64,000 nt of DNA from assembly GCF_932526225.1 (NCBI RefSeq), contig NC_064038.1, forward strand, positions 10,911,070 to 10,975,069. Direction: 5' to 3'. How positions within the stretch are numbered: the stretch's first letter is position 1; every line of letters starts with the position of its first letter. Shown here piece after piece: positions 43,025 through 56,600 of the stretch. A model generated the notes under the pieces. The model searched no databases. It saw nothing but the letters and a program-made list of their open reading frames with translations, and was not told where the DNA came from. The position numbers and the translations under genes are program-made. The stretch is from Nematostella vectensis. Its lineage: Eukaryota > Cnidaria > Anthozoa > Actiniaria > Edwardsiidae.

Positions 43025-44485
43025 ATTCACGGTGCAGCAAAATTCTGCATTCTTTTATTCATTAGATATCACAACAACGTGCCTTGTTCTAACCGACAAC
43101 GGTCTAATTTCCCTCCAAGAAATCGTAAATAAGTAAGTACTTTGTCATGTTGTATCTTACACTACGAACCGTATTTTAGCGCCATTTCAGACTACTTGCC
43201 CCTTTTCAAATTCCATGCCATTTGTGATGCAATCTTCTGTGAATCATATCCAAGGAATTATAATCCGAACCAATAGTAAAACATTCAAATGATCAACAGC
43301 AAGCTATGTCATTGTTTTCGGCATAAATCAAATCCCTGTTTGCTTTAGAGTCCTTTCTTCCACGACCGTGGACTCTAAATAACGTGACGTCACGCCAAGA
43401 CACAAGAGGTACGGCATACGCCATTCTAATGCTTAGGACGTAGTCCACATCTAGATTTTAGCAGATAACGCTCGAGCAGCAATGCTTTAAAATAGACTAC
43501 CATGCGGGAATGGGAAACTACATCGTTTAATTTTCTTTTAAAAAAATAATTATAAATATACGCTTCACGGGATACCCGTGGTTTCGTTTTGATCGCATGA
43601 ATATTCAGTTGTTTAAATGCACACTGTAGCTATCCGTTGAAATGTTTTTTTTTTATACATTAAAATGTTTGCACTGGGTATATATTCATAGCAGAGAAAT
43701 GTTCCTTTTTTACACAAATTTCCCAGTGTTCTTGCCCTAGTCATATCACTCGTCTCTGAAAAAGATCATATATTATCCATTAAGAATGCACAGAAAAAGA
43801 GCAGGCCCTCAGTTTAGGAAACACAGCAGTTGCACACACAAAAAAACAATGGTATGACAAGAAAGACTACAGACAAGCTGTAGAAAAACCAGTTGGTCTA
43901 CTCAGGCATGGTGTAGATAAGCAATACACTCGTTTTTTTAATAAGAATGTCCAGTCTGACATTTCACCAAATTTTTAAGAACATGCTAAGAACATGTCAA
44001 GGCTGAAATAGCAGAAAAAACCTTTTTTTTAGGCCTGATGCGTTCTAAAATGCAGAATCAAATTGTGCTCATACTAACAACCTTATTATTGCTATTGATC
44101 ATTAGTGTTATTCTCTTCCTAATAATTCATTGGGTATTATATTCTTTATATATAATAAAATAACATACTCAGCCTTACAATGACCAAAACAAAAACGGCC
44201 TAGCCCCAACTGAAAATTAGACGTTTTTATAAAAAAGAGTGTAAATCAACCCAAGGTTAAAAAGCATATTTTACTCCTCTGTGAAACAGAGTACCGGTAG
44301 TTAAGTTGTCAATGCAACTACTTTGTTTCATATAGGTGTACAACATACATGGTAACTGGACTAATCAGAATGACTACTCTCAAACATGTACAAAATGAGA
44401 GACGACTGATACAATTAGTACAACTATAATAAGGGAGCCAGGCTAAGAGATTCAACACAACACCAGAGAGCTTGAAACAGATTAT
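43025..44485. other. Promoter side of the multi-PDZ gene and spacer to RPL17
   Basis: Presumed 5' region of the giant gene, with a GTGACGTCACG (CRE-like) motif at about 43383-43393. A ~60-bp sequence at 43868-43930 (ACAAGCTGTAGAA...AGTTGGTC) recurs at 45556-45615 in an RPL17 intron, so it is probably a decayed dispersed repeat. No gene is seen. Confidence 0.45.
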
Positions 44486-44523
44486 TTTATTTCTATACAC
44501 CGCCAGCCAGCATCGCTGATCAT

Positions 44524-46644
44524 TTATTCCCTGTTCTTCATCTTTTCTCTTGCCATCTTCTTCTTGGAGACTTTCTTGACCTCAACTTCATCCTCAGCAC
44601 GGGGGACAACAGTCTCATGCTCAGAGAGGATCAACTCAATGTGGCAGGGGGAGCTCATGTAGGCTGCACAAGAAAAAATCAGGATCATTACACTAAATAG
44701 CAGCTACTGTATTTGTTATCACAAAGTAATTTATATAGTATGCATGATCTGATTGCTTGAAATGTGCACTTTCAAAATGCATGCAATGATGCAGCATAAA
44801 ATCTTGTAAAGACAATTTGTGTACTGTATTATCCCTGAGCAAACCCTCTAATTCTCATGTGCTATTCAATTCTTCTTGGAAATCACATTGGTTTTACATT
44901 TTTATTTCCTAATTATCACAACAAACCAAACACACTTTAAAACTATGAATTATGTGTTCCTCAATATTGTGTATCAAACATTTTGTCCTCAATTTTAGGC
45001 AGAAAATGGGAAGGAAACAAGAAATACAACTTTCTGATTCCCTTTCACAATCTAGAGCTGATGATAAATCAGTGGTGGATCCAGAATTATTCAAATGGTA
45101 GTTTTCAAAGGGTGGATTAATGAAAACTATAATAAAGTCCTCCAATCCTTCATTTGTAAAAATCATCAAACATTGCTTACAATGAATGGTTTATTAAACC
45201 CTTGGAATAACCCATGGACCATCCACTTTAAATAAACAGTACAGTCATTTTTCATCACTTACGATTGATTCGGCCGTGAGCTCTGTAGGTTCGACGCCTC
45301 ATACTTGGGGCCTCATTCACTTGGATGTGTTCCACGACAAGTGAGTCAACATCGAGACCCTTGAACTCAGCGTTGCTCTCAGCATTCTTCAGGAGCTGAA
45401 GAAGAATCTCAGCACTCTTCTTTGGCCATCGACCTTGAGATCCGGGAACCTTTAGGTTCTTTGCCTAGTTTGGGATATTCTTTGTTAGTCACATCACATC
45501 AGTAGTCTACCGTATCATCAATGAAGCGTTCTGATTGAATATTATGGTTAGAGATACTTCAGACAAGCTCTAGAAGAACTAGTTGGTCCGCATAGGTGTA
45601 GTGGAATCAGGGAAATAAATCAACACTAGGTTGAAGTGGACATTTACACCAATTGCTTTTGCTGACACTTCCAGCATTAACCCTTAACTAGATCAAAACG
45701 AGCTCCCAGGATTGGCTAATACTTGAAACGTCAGCGAAACCACTCTGTTTCCACTGAAGCTTAAAACACACAGCTTCAACCTTGTGTGGATTTATTGCCC
45801 TGTATTCTGATTGGTTGGCCCACTAGTAGAGTATGAGTAATAGCCTATCAAAAGCGAGACAGCAAAAGTTTCTGATTTGAAAGCCAAAATATGACAAATG
45901 TGACCAGACCAGACAAAATTTTGGCTATACAATCTGACCTTCCAGTGTAACTAAACTCAAACAACTATTCCAAAATGAATTTGCCCTCTTAGTCTGAGTC
46001 GATAGTCCATTTAGGGTTGAAGAATTATCGCTTACTAGTATTCTAAAATTACTGACAAGTTAAAAAAGCTCTTTAAAATCTGGAGCATGTTAAAATGAAC
46101 ATTAAATACTGCGTGGACAAGTCTTTTCTGCATTATAGAAAGTAAGCTATTGATATTTCAAAATTGTTGATCCTGCCTTGGTCTACTGGTCATTAGATTA
46201 CTACACTACAAAATGGGAAGCAACAGAATCAACAATTATAACACAGAGGCTACATTTTGAAACCCACAATAAGATAAATTTGAGTAAGTTAAAAAACAAT
46301 GTTGCATTAATTTTATGGTGGTGCTTTTCAGTTTTCTCATCCTCAGTTAATCAGACAGAGCTTCATTATGATTCCTGACGATGTGACCAACTATTCTAAA
46401 ATCTTCTTTGCAATAAGCAGACACCTACCTGAGCTTTGCGGCCAACACCTCCATTATACTTCCTGAAAGGCACAAGCTGCTTCTTGGCGCACACATCCTT
46501 CAAGTATCTGTTTGCCTTGCGGACATGCATTCCCTTTATCGCCATGGCGGCTTCATGGGTGTTCTTATAGTGCACACGAAGGTTAGAGCCCCGCGCCTTG
46601 CACGACTTTGTTGGGTTTTCTGGATCTGTTGCGTAGCGGGTCAT
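44524..46644 (-). CDS. RPL17: Large-subunit ribosomal protein L17 (uL22), three coding exons
   Basis: Exons are 46644-46429, 45464-45263 and 44663-44524 (phases 0 and 1), giving 185 residues; human RPL17 has 184. The protein lines the 60S exit tunnel. Sequence is recognisable throughout: [58 protein letters not shown], then [14 protein letters not shown] and YMSSPCHIE, with a Lys-rich tail ending KNRE. An untranslated first exon is likely at about 47295-47271. It begins with a pyrimidine tract (CTCTTTCG, a 5'-TOP start) and ends at GTGAGA; its acceptor TTAG lies at 46661-46658 just before the start codon. AATAAA on the minus strand at 44491-44486 is the poly(A) signal. Confidence 0.97.
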
Positions 46645-47270
46645 CGTGCTGATTTACCTAATTGAAATAATTCATTAGTACTTACTAAATTCAATATTTT
46701 TGGGATATAGGCTAGTGCTAGACAAAGCATAACTGAAAACACAGAAAGATTGTATAAATTTCTTCATATCAAAAATACTTTTAGTCATATCAGGAAAGGC
46801 AGTACTTCTGCATCAGTCTTTATAAGCTGCACACACTACCATTAAAAGATTTGAAGTCTAGTTAAAACTAAAGGAGTTTATCACCTACATACAAACTAAA
46901 CTCTACGATAAGAGCAAGTCCTGACAACAGAGAAGTTCCTGGTAAGACTATAATATATTATAATAAATACCACCCGACATTTTAAACAAATGCACAGTCA
47001 TCTATGGAGTATTGCTTATCCACACATACTCTACATTTCACTTTAAACGTGGATATCACTCGTTTCATGTGGTCCAAAATGGTCGAATGCTTGATTTACC
47101 ACAACATAAATCACCCCATAGAAAACCGTACAGGAGGATCTCGAAAAAAATATCCCCGAAAACACATATTATATAGACCTATTTAGCTTGATGATACGAT
47201 TTTAGAGTCATGTTCTAAAGGATGGTAAAGATATCGGGCGATTTTAATGACAAACTCTCTATCATCTCAC

Positions 47271-47424
47271 CTTCTTTAGACGAAGGACGAAAGAGAACAT
47301 TTCCCAGCAAGCATCAGGTTATGAGCCCGCAATGCGCATGCGTGATCTGAAAACCAAAATGGCGGCCGGCGCAAGAGGAAAGTTCTGATGGTTTACAGAA
47401 TACACGTGCTACAATGTTTTGGGG
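47271..47424. promoter_or_regulatory. Bidirectional promoter between RPL17 and the nucleoplasmin-like gene
   Basis: The 5'-TOP leader of RPL17 (47295-47271, minus) and the start codon of the plus-strand gene (47414) are about 120 bp apart. Between them is AAAATGGCGGCCGG (47354-47368), a YY1-like element. No TATA box is seen. Shared housekeeping control is inferred. Confidence 0.6.
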
Positions 47425-49129
47425 TAGATATTTGAACAAATTACCGTAATCCTGCTTTACTAGTTATGTGAACGAATAGTTTTACTTGAATTTGGAATTT
47501 TTTGTTTGGATTTCTAGGGATTTAGGGAAGATGAAGGTTTATAAATGCTTTGATAAAATCGCGTGCATTTTCGAATCAATCTTGTTTGTGAACGTTTGGT
47601 TACGCTGTGATAATTGTACCATTTAGCAGATACCGTTATATTCCATTTTCTATTATAATGAACTCTTAACTTTTGCGCAACTGTTATCTTTTCGTCGCAT
47701 CTCCTGGTCTTCCTTCCTGTAAGTACAGTAAAACCTTGTTTTGACTCTCTTCTTCAGGGATCACACTAGATGCAGGCAAGCGTTACACCCAAACAGTCGA
47801 GAAGTCATTCCATCTGTCTATGGCCGCACTGGGCTTTAGAAATGCCTCTAATGACCCGGTAACTGTGATGGTTGAGGTAGACAGAGCGGAGTTTGCATTG
47901 TGTACTTTGCAAGCTGGCAAAATCCCTCAACAACCACTAGACTATGCATTCACTGAAGGCGAGGAGATCACATTCTATACAGAGGGACTGTCAGATGTTC
48001 ACTTAACAGGTACATAGCTATGGCTCTCAGGCCCGTACCCAGGGGAGGTGCTAATGCCCCCCCCTACACACACACACACACACAATGGCAGAAGGCCCAC
48101 TTTTGGTTCTCAATAGACGTGCTATTTGTAGACAAAACTACAAAGCATAAGCTAGATCACTCTGGCATGTAGCCAAATCCGACAATAAACGTCCAGTGGA
48201 GATACTGCAAACGCATAAAAAAATCCCTTTTTGTTTTTTCGGGGGTGGTTAGATTTTTATCTGAGAACCCCCCCCCCCACCCTGGGATAATCTAGATCCA
48301 CTTTTTTCGGATTTCACCCCTCCCCCAAGAAAAATCCTGGGTACGGGCCTGGCCCTGGCTAGTTGTTTTTTTTTTCTTGGGGTGAGACTCTGGTATTCCT
48401 TTTGTTTGTGTGAGGGGGGCTTTAAACCCCCCTGCCCCTATATCCCTGGTAGCCCAGGAGTGGTACTGGAACACTTCTGAGAAGGACTTACAATAAACCT
48501 ATAGACTGAAATCCCCCAAATCCCCTTGTGTGGAATCCATAGCCTACTAAGGTAGCCAGCAAAGTGCAGTTTTTACATAGGTCTCATTGTTTCAATTTCT
48601 TCCAATGATTTTCGATTTTGGACTTATAGGTTACCTGGTTGAGGAACCTGAGACAATTGAATTTGATGAGGCAGATGAATTATCAGCTGACAGTGAAGAA
48701 TCAGTATCAGAGTCTGGATCTGAAGAAGGCAGCGATTCCTCGGAAGATGTTACACTGCAAGACCTACTCTATGCTGACAATGGCATCATCGCTGCTGATG
48801 CTGATGACAGTGATGAAGAATCTGAAGAAGATGGAGAATGGGACCCAAGCAAGGACAACCCAAAGCCCCAAAAGAAAGCACTTAAAAAAGGAACAAAGAG
48901 AAAACGGAAAGCCACAAGTCAAGATGGGGCAAAGGAGGTGAATGGTAAAGAGGAGAATGGTAAAGCAGACACAGATAGTGGCACTCTTACATTATTTGCT
49001 GACACACCATTACTTCCAAGCGAGGAAGAGGACAGTGAGGAATATGTTCCTGAGAAGTCACCAAAGAAACCTAAGAAAATTACCAAGAAGGACAAGAAGA
49101 AACTGTTCAAGAAAAAAGGGAAAAGTTAA
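47414..49129 (+). CDS. Nucleoplasmin-like domain protein (FKBP39/46-type N-terminus without FKBP domain)
   Basis: Exons are 47414-47423 (MFWG), 47758-48009 and 48630-49129, joined in phase 1, giving 253 residues. The N-terminus (MFWGITLDAGKRYTQTVEKS, then FHLSMAALG and FYTEGLSDVHLTGYLVE) matches the nucleoplasmin-like domain of insect FKBP39/FKBP46 nuclear prolyl isomerases. These form pentamers and act as histone chaperones. A long acidic tract (about residues 97-145) and a bipartite Lys-rich tail (KKGTKRKRK, then KKLFKKKGKS) follow and suit nucleolar localisation. The frame stops where FKBP family members begin the isomerase domain, and none is found before 50 kb. AATAAA at 49992-49997 fits a long 3' UTR. 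Confidence 0.82.
48028..48353. mobile_element. Small foldback/MITE-like element with AGGCCCGTACCCAGG ends
   Basis: The left end AGGCCCGTACCCAGG and right end CCTGGGTACGGGCCT are exact inverted copies about 325 bp apart, with C-rich sequence just inside both ends and an (AC)n run near 48066. It lies in intron 2 of the nucleoplasmin-like gene. A related half-end (CCACGTACCCAGGATTGG) occurs at 53693-53708 beside a minisatellite. Confidence 0.65.
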
Positions 49130-50696
49130 GGACACAACTTGGTTGATCTTAGCAATTGGATACCAAAAAGTACTAGTGATTGTTTTTAGCAGCATGTTGA
49201 TAAACATAATAAGAATTTTGTAGAGCCCTTCATGGAATTTGAGAATTTTCAACATACTTCTGGGTGACAAACTGTCTTGTCCATTCAAGGGCTTGGCAGC
49301 AGTTAATTACAAACTACTATGAACTACTGTCATCCTTACCGGTATGATGTAAACACAAATGGAAAACATGATGTACATTTTAAGATGCCTGCTGGTGACC
49401 ACAAATCCAGAAATAACATCTAAAATACATCTAGTGCTTTTGTATCCAATTTTAGTAAAGTTTGTATATTTTATGTTTTATTGCTTATCTCCAACCATAT
49501 TATCAAATATACTTTGTGAAAGACTCTGTGTATATTATTATGATCATTTTATCAAACTTCACATTATCTGAGCCTCCTCTCACAGTTTTCTGTTTTAACA
49601 ATTTTGTTATATTTGATTACTAGGAAAACTAAATAAGACTTTATACATTTAGGTGTAAATATTATGCAGATTCTGAGGAATGAACTGGTCCATTTTAATT
49701 TTTTTTAGTTTTTAGGCTAAACAAGACAATAATTTGGTGAACATACAGTCTTTCTCTATAAGCATATGCAGATCATGGCAAGGGTTTGCTCTGGTCTCTG
49801 CTTGTCCAACAAATGCTGGACGCGCCTGGGCAGAAGGCGGCTTTATGTCATCCAGGTCCTTTTGCAGCCCACTGTTTTTTACTTTATTTTACTTATCATT
49901 AAACCAGTTTTGAGCCCTCTTATGTTTTTTTTTTGTGCAGCCTCATGATATTTACAGTTCAAGTGCAATCATACATTTGACATTTTTAAATAATAAAGAC
50001 TTTCAGACATTCTTTTGCTTAGTTGTTTTTGGGTTCCAAAAGGTACAGTACAAGAGAAGACATTGTCTTTGAGTGGTTTTCATTCAAGGGAATACACTTT
50101 GGAGCATTATCTTAACTTTGCTCTCATTTGTTTTACGTTTACTTCACTTCTGGACTAATATTCTTTGATTATGCACTTTTTGAATCAATAATAATATTAA
50201 TAGAACAGTGGCACAAAAACAAAAAAAAAACATGGCCAGCAAAAATGGTCTTATTAAAATATCAGATAGATTTCTGTGCTAAATGCAATCAGTAAAAAAA
50301 ATATTTAGAATTAGAGGCCAGAATTCCGGTTACTATTTTTAGCCAATTCTCTTAGTCCCCCAATTTCTTAAGTGGCCATTTAGCTTCAGAGAAAAATGGG
50401 GTTAAAAAGGAGGTAGGTTAGCTACCAAATCATAGCCTTGTCCGCACAGACAAACAAACAAAGAACACGAAAGAACAGAGCATTACACAGATAAGTGAAC
50501 TGATAGAAACAAACAGGAAGAAAGCTCTGCTAAAAGGGTATTGGTTTCTGATATTTATCATAAAAATAATTTCCTCCTCTAAATACATAGGCTAGCTACG
50601 GATTGACCAAGACTGGCCACCTCGGACTTGTCACTTGATAGTCTAGTAGGAGGGCTCATTATCTCTATCACTAGACAGTGTAGAGACCCATGACTG
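49130..50696. other. 3' UTR and spacer between convergent genes
   Basis: AT-rich. Up to about 50015 it is probably the 3' UTR of the nucleoplasmin-like gene; the remainder separates it from the coiled-coil gene ending at 50697. No other feature. Confidence 0.45.
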
Positions 50697-53600
50697 TTAA
50701 GTAGTTTGATCATTTAAACTTGTTGATGTCCTTGACTGTTCATTGCATGTACCATCCAAAGTAGTTACTGCTGCAGAAGAACTTTCTTGCTCTACTTCCT
50801 GCGCTTCCAATAACTCTGCCATCAATTCATCCCTTCTTTTGGTGCACTGTTTGGTCAACTTGCAGAGAGATGCAAGGAAATGATTACCAAATCGAGAGAG
50901 CGCATCATCAGATCCTGAAAACATACACAGCACACTGCATAAGTAACTTAGGAACCAGTGACTAGAAACATCTGAATGCATAGGAACATATGCTGGGGAG
51001 GTCATGGTTGTGAGTAACCCACAGCCTGAATTAAACAGCCTCTGACAGCCGCCATTTTGTCATCCTAGCAAATTACCAAGTGTAAAAAAACATCCATTTC
51101 AATCCACAGGGAAGCTGATGTGATATTTCATTTTAGGTTACTTTGAGATTTCATATAATTTGCCTTTCAATATAGGTTGAAAATAATATCAAAGGTGTTT
51201 CAGACAAAGGCTCCTTAATTTGTTTCTTAATCTTTGTGTGGGACAGAGACAGCAGAAATTCAGATTAAAATGACAACTCTCAGGATGATAAGTACAGAGC
51301 ATGCTGTATCATGCCAGCCATTTTTTGTTGTGTTGAAATGCATCAATCAAAACATACTGGCATCACCATTACAGCATGGCCAATAAACCATGAGCACCGG
51401 AAATATGTATGGAATGTTAGTTCCAACCAATCACTTGCAAGATATTCAAACAGCGAACTAGAACATGTCTCAACAAGTCTGTGTAAGAATTCTCGCGTCT
51501 GATTTGTCAGAAGACAATAAACATTCCACACATATTTTACGTTTTAACAGTTCTACTGGTTGTGCTGTAACTTTTCTGAGATTCATGGGTAGTTGCCTTA
51601 AAAGTGTTGTGTTTCTAGAATTACCTTGTTCTTGACTCCCATGAGCCTTGAGACATTCTATAGCATCTGACAACTACATTACAAAGCAACCGTTTGATTT
51701 AACACTTATCAGGACAATACAAACAATTCACTAGTCACAAAAAGCACCTTGTCTGAGTTGTCCTTGAATGCTGTCAGGAAGTCTCTCAGTGCCTCCTCAG
51801 ATGTGGTGGACTTCAGATGCTCATAGCTATTTAGAATCCCTTCAAACAACATTCATAGATCATACACACTTAGTTGCAATGTAGCTAGGAATAAACACAA
51901 AATATCAGAGTTGCAGCTGAGTTGCACTTTCATTTGGGCCAATTATAACTTAAGAATTTTATTGCTTTCATTGTGATTGGTTATTGGATGAGTTATCTGT
52001 AATGAAAAGCTATTTAGAGTTTCTATAGAATTTATTGTGGATTCGTGGTCGATTCGTTTGTCTTATTTATGCTCAGTCTCTTTTACAAACTGACCCCGGT
52101 GTCATATATCATTACTGTGATGTCCGGGGCACGTGGGGGAGCAGTGACTCATTGCATAACAAAATCACTAGTAACAAATCACTAACTGAACATAACAATA
52201 TTGTTACATTATCTTACCATCTAAAGGCTGGCATAACATCTCCAGAGTACTTTGTTCAAACTGTCTATATGCAGATCTAATGAAGAAGGAATATTTTGAA
52301 AGAAGTGGACATAAGGAAGGAGCTTAGGAAGACCCAGGAGTCTTCATAGCAGGAGGTCACCACCCAAAATGGGGGAATGTAAGGGAAATACGGTAGGAGG
52401 GAGGAAATGTTTGGGTTCTAGTCACCATTAGAGGAGGTGGGTGGGGGATTGTTGTTATGTCAGTCAGATAATGATCATTATATAGCTCATATTTGTATTT
52501 TTACAGTATACATTTCACATAACTAAGAAAAGGAACACATAGTAAAAAGGGAAAAAAATGATGTTAGGAGTAAAGTGCGAGCAGGGGAGCCAAAAAAAAA
52601 ACTGGTAGGTTATCGAGTTGCCCCCCTGTCCAGTTTAGGTATTTATTGGCAGGATAATATCAGGAAAAGAAAGGATAATAATAAAATAAATAAATAGAAC
52701 TGAGCTTCTTGGAATGAATAAATAGTTGAGTTTTTATTAGACATAGGAAAATATTTCCAAATATAGATACCCGGGAAAGAAATATATTGTTTACCAATAT
52801 TGGTTCTAACTCTTATCTAGGTCTAGGTCTAGGTTAGTTGCGTATCTGGTGTTGTGACAGTGTGTTGTGTCAGTGGTTATCTAGTGGTCATGATAATATT
52901 TGTAAATTTGTACCTTACTGCATCCAGTAGTGAGTCTGAATAGTCCACTTGAAGATCATACACCTGCTGATGAAATGCTAACTCCTCCTTGAGAACCTTC
53001 ACCTGACAAAAGACGATAATCAATAACATCATTTTCATTAGACATCATTATCATCACCAAACGTCATTACCATTTTCATCATGGTTATCATTATTATCAT
53101 TGCATTTATTAATATTATCATCAGACGTCGTCATAACAAATCATCATTATTCTATTGTTAACATCATTTTCATCAGACATCACAACAATTCTCATCATTA
53201 TCATATGGTTAACATCATTATCATCAGACATCATCATAATTAAACATCTTTATCACCATTTTTAACACTATTATCATAATAATTGTTACTTTCCCACCTT
53301 AATCAAACATCACTCTCATCATCAGCATAATCAGCACCATCATTATACCAACATCAGTATAATTAAACATCAGGGTGTCTACACTTCCTGTGCCCACACC
53401 TATTTAAGCCCTTGATAATAATCCACACTGCCACCATTCATTTCCAATTGACCAAGTTTTAAATGTTAAAACATTATAGGAGCTAAAGCGTTATCTCCTC
53501 TCAATATTATCTTCTTTTTACCTCGATTGCAAGCATGTGGCGGTTGTAGCTAACAGCTTTGAGAAGAGCATCAACAACTGAATGAATCTAAGAGAAGAAA

Positions 53601-56600
53601 CAGGATAACATCACACACATGCTCGCTAAATTGAGGATAGGAAAGGATATAATCACCATATCCCAAGTAAATATTGTAGGGTATAATCAGCCACGTACCC
53701 AGGATTGGCTAAAGGGAGTCGTAGGTATCATATGGAAAAAAGCATAGAATATGAAGATTCCTTATAAGAAATGACCCACCTTTTGGCTGCCAGGGGGGGA
53801 GCACACAATGACCCACTTTTTGGCTGCCAAGGGGGGAGCACACAATGAGCCACTTTTTGGCTGCCAAGGGGGGTGCACACAATGACCCACTTTTTGGCTG
53901 CCAAGGGGGGTACACACAATGACCCACTTTTTGGCTGCCAAGGGGGGTGCACACAATGACCCACTTTTTGACTGCCAAGGGGGGTACACACAATGAGCCA
54001 CTTTTTGGCTGCCAAGGGGGGTGCACACAATGACCCACTTTTTGGCTGCCAAGGGGGGTGCACACAATGACCCACTTTTTGGCTGCCAAGGGGGGTGCAC
54101 ACAATGACCCACTTTTTGGCTGCCAAGGGGGGTACACACAATGACCCACTTTTTGGCTGCCAAGGGGGGTACACACAATGACCCACTTTTTGACTGCCAG
54201 GGGGAAGGGTGCACACAATGAGCCACTTTTTGGCTGCCAAGGGGGGTACACACAATGAGCCACTTTTTGGCTGCCAAGGGGGGTACACACAATGACCCAC
54301 TTTTTGGCTGCCAAGGGGGGTGCACACAATGACCCACTTTTTGACTGCCAAGGGGGGAGCACACAATGAGCCACTTTTTGGCTGCCAAAGGGGGAGCACA
54401 CAATGACCCACTTTTTGGCTGCCAAGGGGGGTGCACACAATGACCCACTTTTTGGCTGTCAAGGGGGGAGCACACAATGACCCCACTTTTTGGCTGCCAG
54501 GGGGAAGGGTGCACACAATGACCCACTTTTTAGCTGCCAAGGGTGATACACACAATGACCCACTTTTTGGCTGCCAAGGGGGGTGCACACAATGGCCCAC
54601 TTTTTGGCTGCCAAGGGGGGTGCACACAATGACCCACTTTTTGGCTGTCAAGGGGGGAGCACACAATGACCCCACTTTTTGGCTGCCAAAGGGGGAGCAC
54701 ACAATGACCCACTTTTTGGCTACCAAGGGTGATACAGGCACACCCCCTGTGTACACATAACTCACTATACCCAATTGCTCTAAAGTGTTACCAATCATAA
54801 GGGTTTTTAATTAGTGTGTATAAGCACTGTCCCCATGGTTTCTTCATCACCTGTAGGTGTTTGAAGAGACCATCAGGACACACATCCGAAAATAAACATG
54901 AATCAATGAACAAGCTCACAGTGGCATGACTGACCTCTTGCTCTCTCTTACGACTCAGCCCTTGAGGCATGTGAGCCATGATATTTTCCAAGGTGAAGTC
55001 TGAACGAATCTTCTTCTTGAGTGGAGGCTGAGATAACGTAGATTTGCAAGATCAATACCAGCTGCAGGATATTTTACGTGACATGGGCATTTATGGGAAC
55101 TTAATTAAATCTTAAGGACAAACATGGCAACTTTCAAAAAGGACCACAGTAGCCAACGTAGCCCCACACCACCCTAGACCTCTCTTTGTCCCTTCTCCAT
55201 CCCTCTTCTAGATCGACAGGTCGCAAACGTCGACAGTCTACGGTACAAGTTACGTTTAACACAACAACTCACAAGAAACATAGAAGTTAGTTAGTATTTT
55301 GAGCGGGGGGGGGGGTCGTTTACCCATTTAGCGGACCTTTCTCTTGGGAAGCTCGCAGTGGTACTCAATTTTCCTTCATCAAAGCGGACCTTCCAGTCGA
55401 GTGGGGTGGTTCTTCCGAACCCCCCCCCCCCCCCCCCCCGGGCTACAGGCCTGTAGGGGGGTGCACACACCCCCTACCTCTAGCCACACCCCTTGAAAGT
55501 TCATAGCTCCCTTACCCAAGGTGCAGCAGGAAACAGCACAGACAGCGACAGCAGATCCTGGCACGCTTCCCCCAGCATGTGAGTAGTGGTGGTCACATGA
55601 TTAGCAAGCCGCTCTCTGATTGGCAGTGCCAGGTGCTCGGTTTGCTGTGCTATCCTTGTGGTCTGTTGTGATGTACTGTTGCTTAGCACTTCCTTCAGGA
55701 GAAGCATCTGTTTGTAGGTTTTGCACAATTTGGATTCTAGCTTAGACTAGAAAAGGGTGTCAATCAGTATGATTAATAGGAATTCATAGAATTTGATTTT
55801 AAGAATGTAAAATTGCAACTTTTAAAAGGGTTGTCCTCTATATTGAGGTCCTTTTTGTAAGGAGAACAGTTCTGCAACAAATTAAAACTGTACAATAGGG
55901 GAAGATGCAAGTTTTTATTTAAACCCTTGGAAACTCCCCTAGTCTGACAACTGCACAGGGTAAAAAAATCACTTCATCTCACCACATGTTTAAGATTCAG
56001 GTGATCCAACTTGCCGCTGCAGATATCAAGAAGTGTCAGCTCACTGTCAAACTGTTGCCGACGCTTGAGGAACTTGTCAATCATTAGCGCAGGCAGCTCT
56101 AGCATGTCTGGGTTAGTTGCCTAAAATGAAATAAACCCACACCCACAGCTGTGGGGCGCCCCCTGGGACACCCCCTGACCACGCCCTGACTGGGGAGGGA
56201 AGGCAGATGTTTCACTCCAACCCCCTCCCCCCCTCCCCTCTCAAGAAATGACAAAGGCTCTCCCACCATGGTTGGGGACAAGGGTTCTAGCTATCGCATT
56301 GAGACATCACACCAACCCAAAGGTGACTCCCCCCTTGACAAGTTGTCTGTCCATGGCCATGACATAGGTGAAGGAAAATTGGGTGCAATCTTTATGTGTC
56401 ACAGACTTCCTTCTACTTACCTCTGCTGTTTTGTGCAGAAAGCATCTCATCCCTTCCACTGTCTGCTGTAGGTCTGTCAGGCTATCCAACATTGAAGGGT
56501 CAGCCGCATGCTGTAAAAAACTAAAATGTGATGTTAGCCATGCCTATCAAACAACTAATATGCATTTTAGCCACACCTATAAAAAATAGAATATAGCATT

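Noticed and set aside
45470-45540. C/D-box snoRNA in the RPL17 intron, by analogy with vertebrate SNORD58
   Set aside because: A TTGATGA and a CTGA occur on the minus strand but are too close together, and no paired terminal stem is seen.
53709-54798. Three overlapping minus-strand frames of 243-356 codons
   Set aside because: All come from the 37-bp minisatellite. The periodic peptide reflects the DNA unit and no splice or start context supports a gene.
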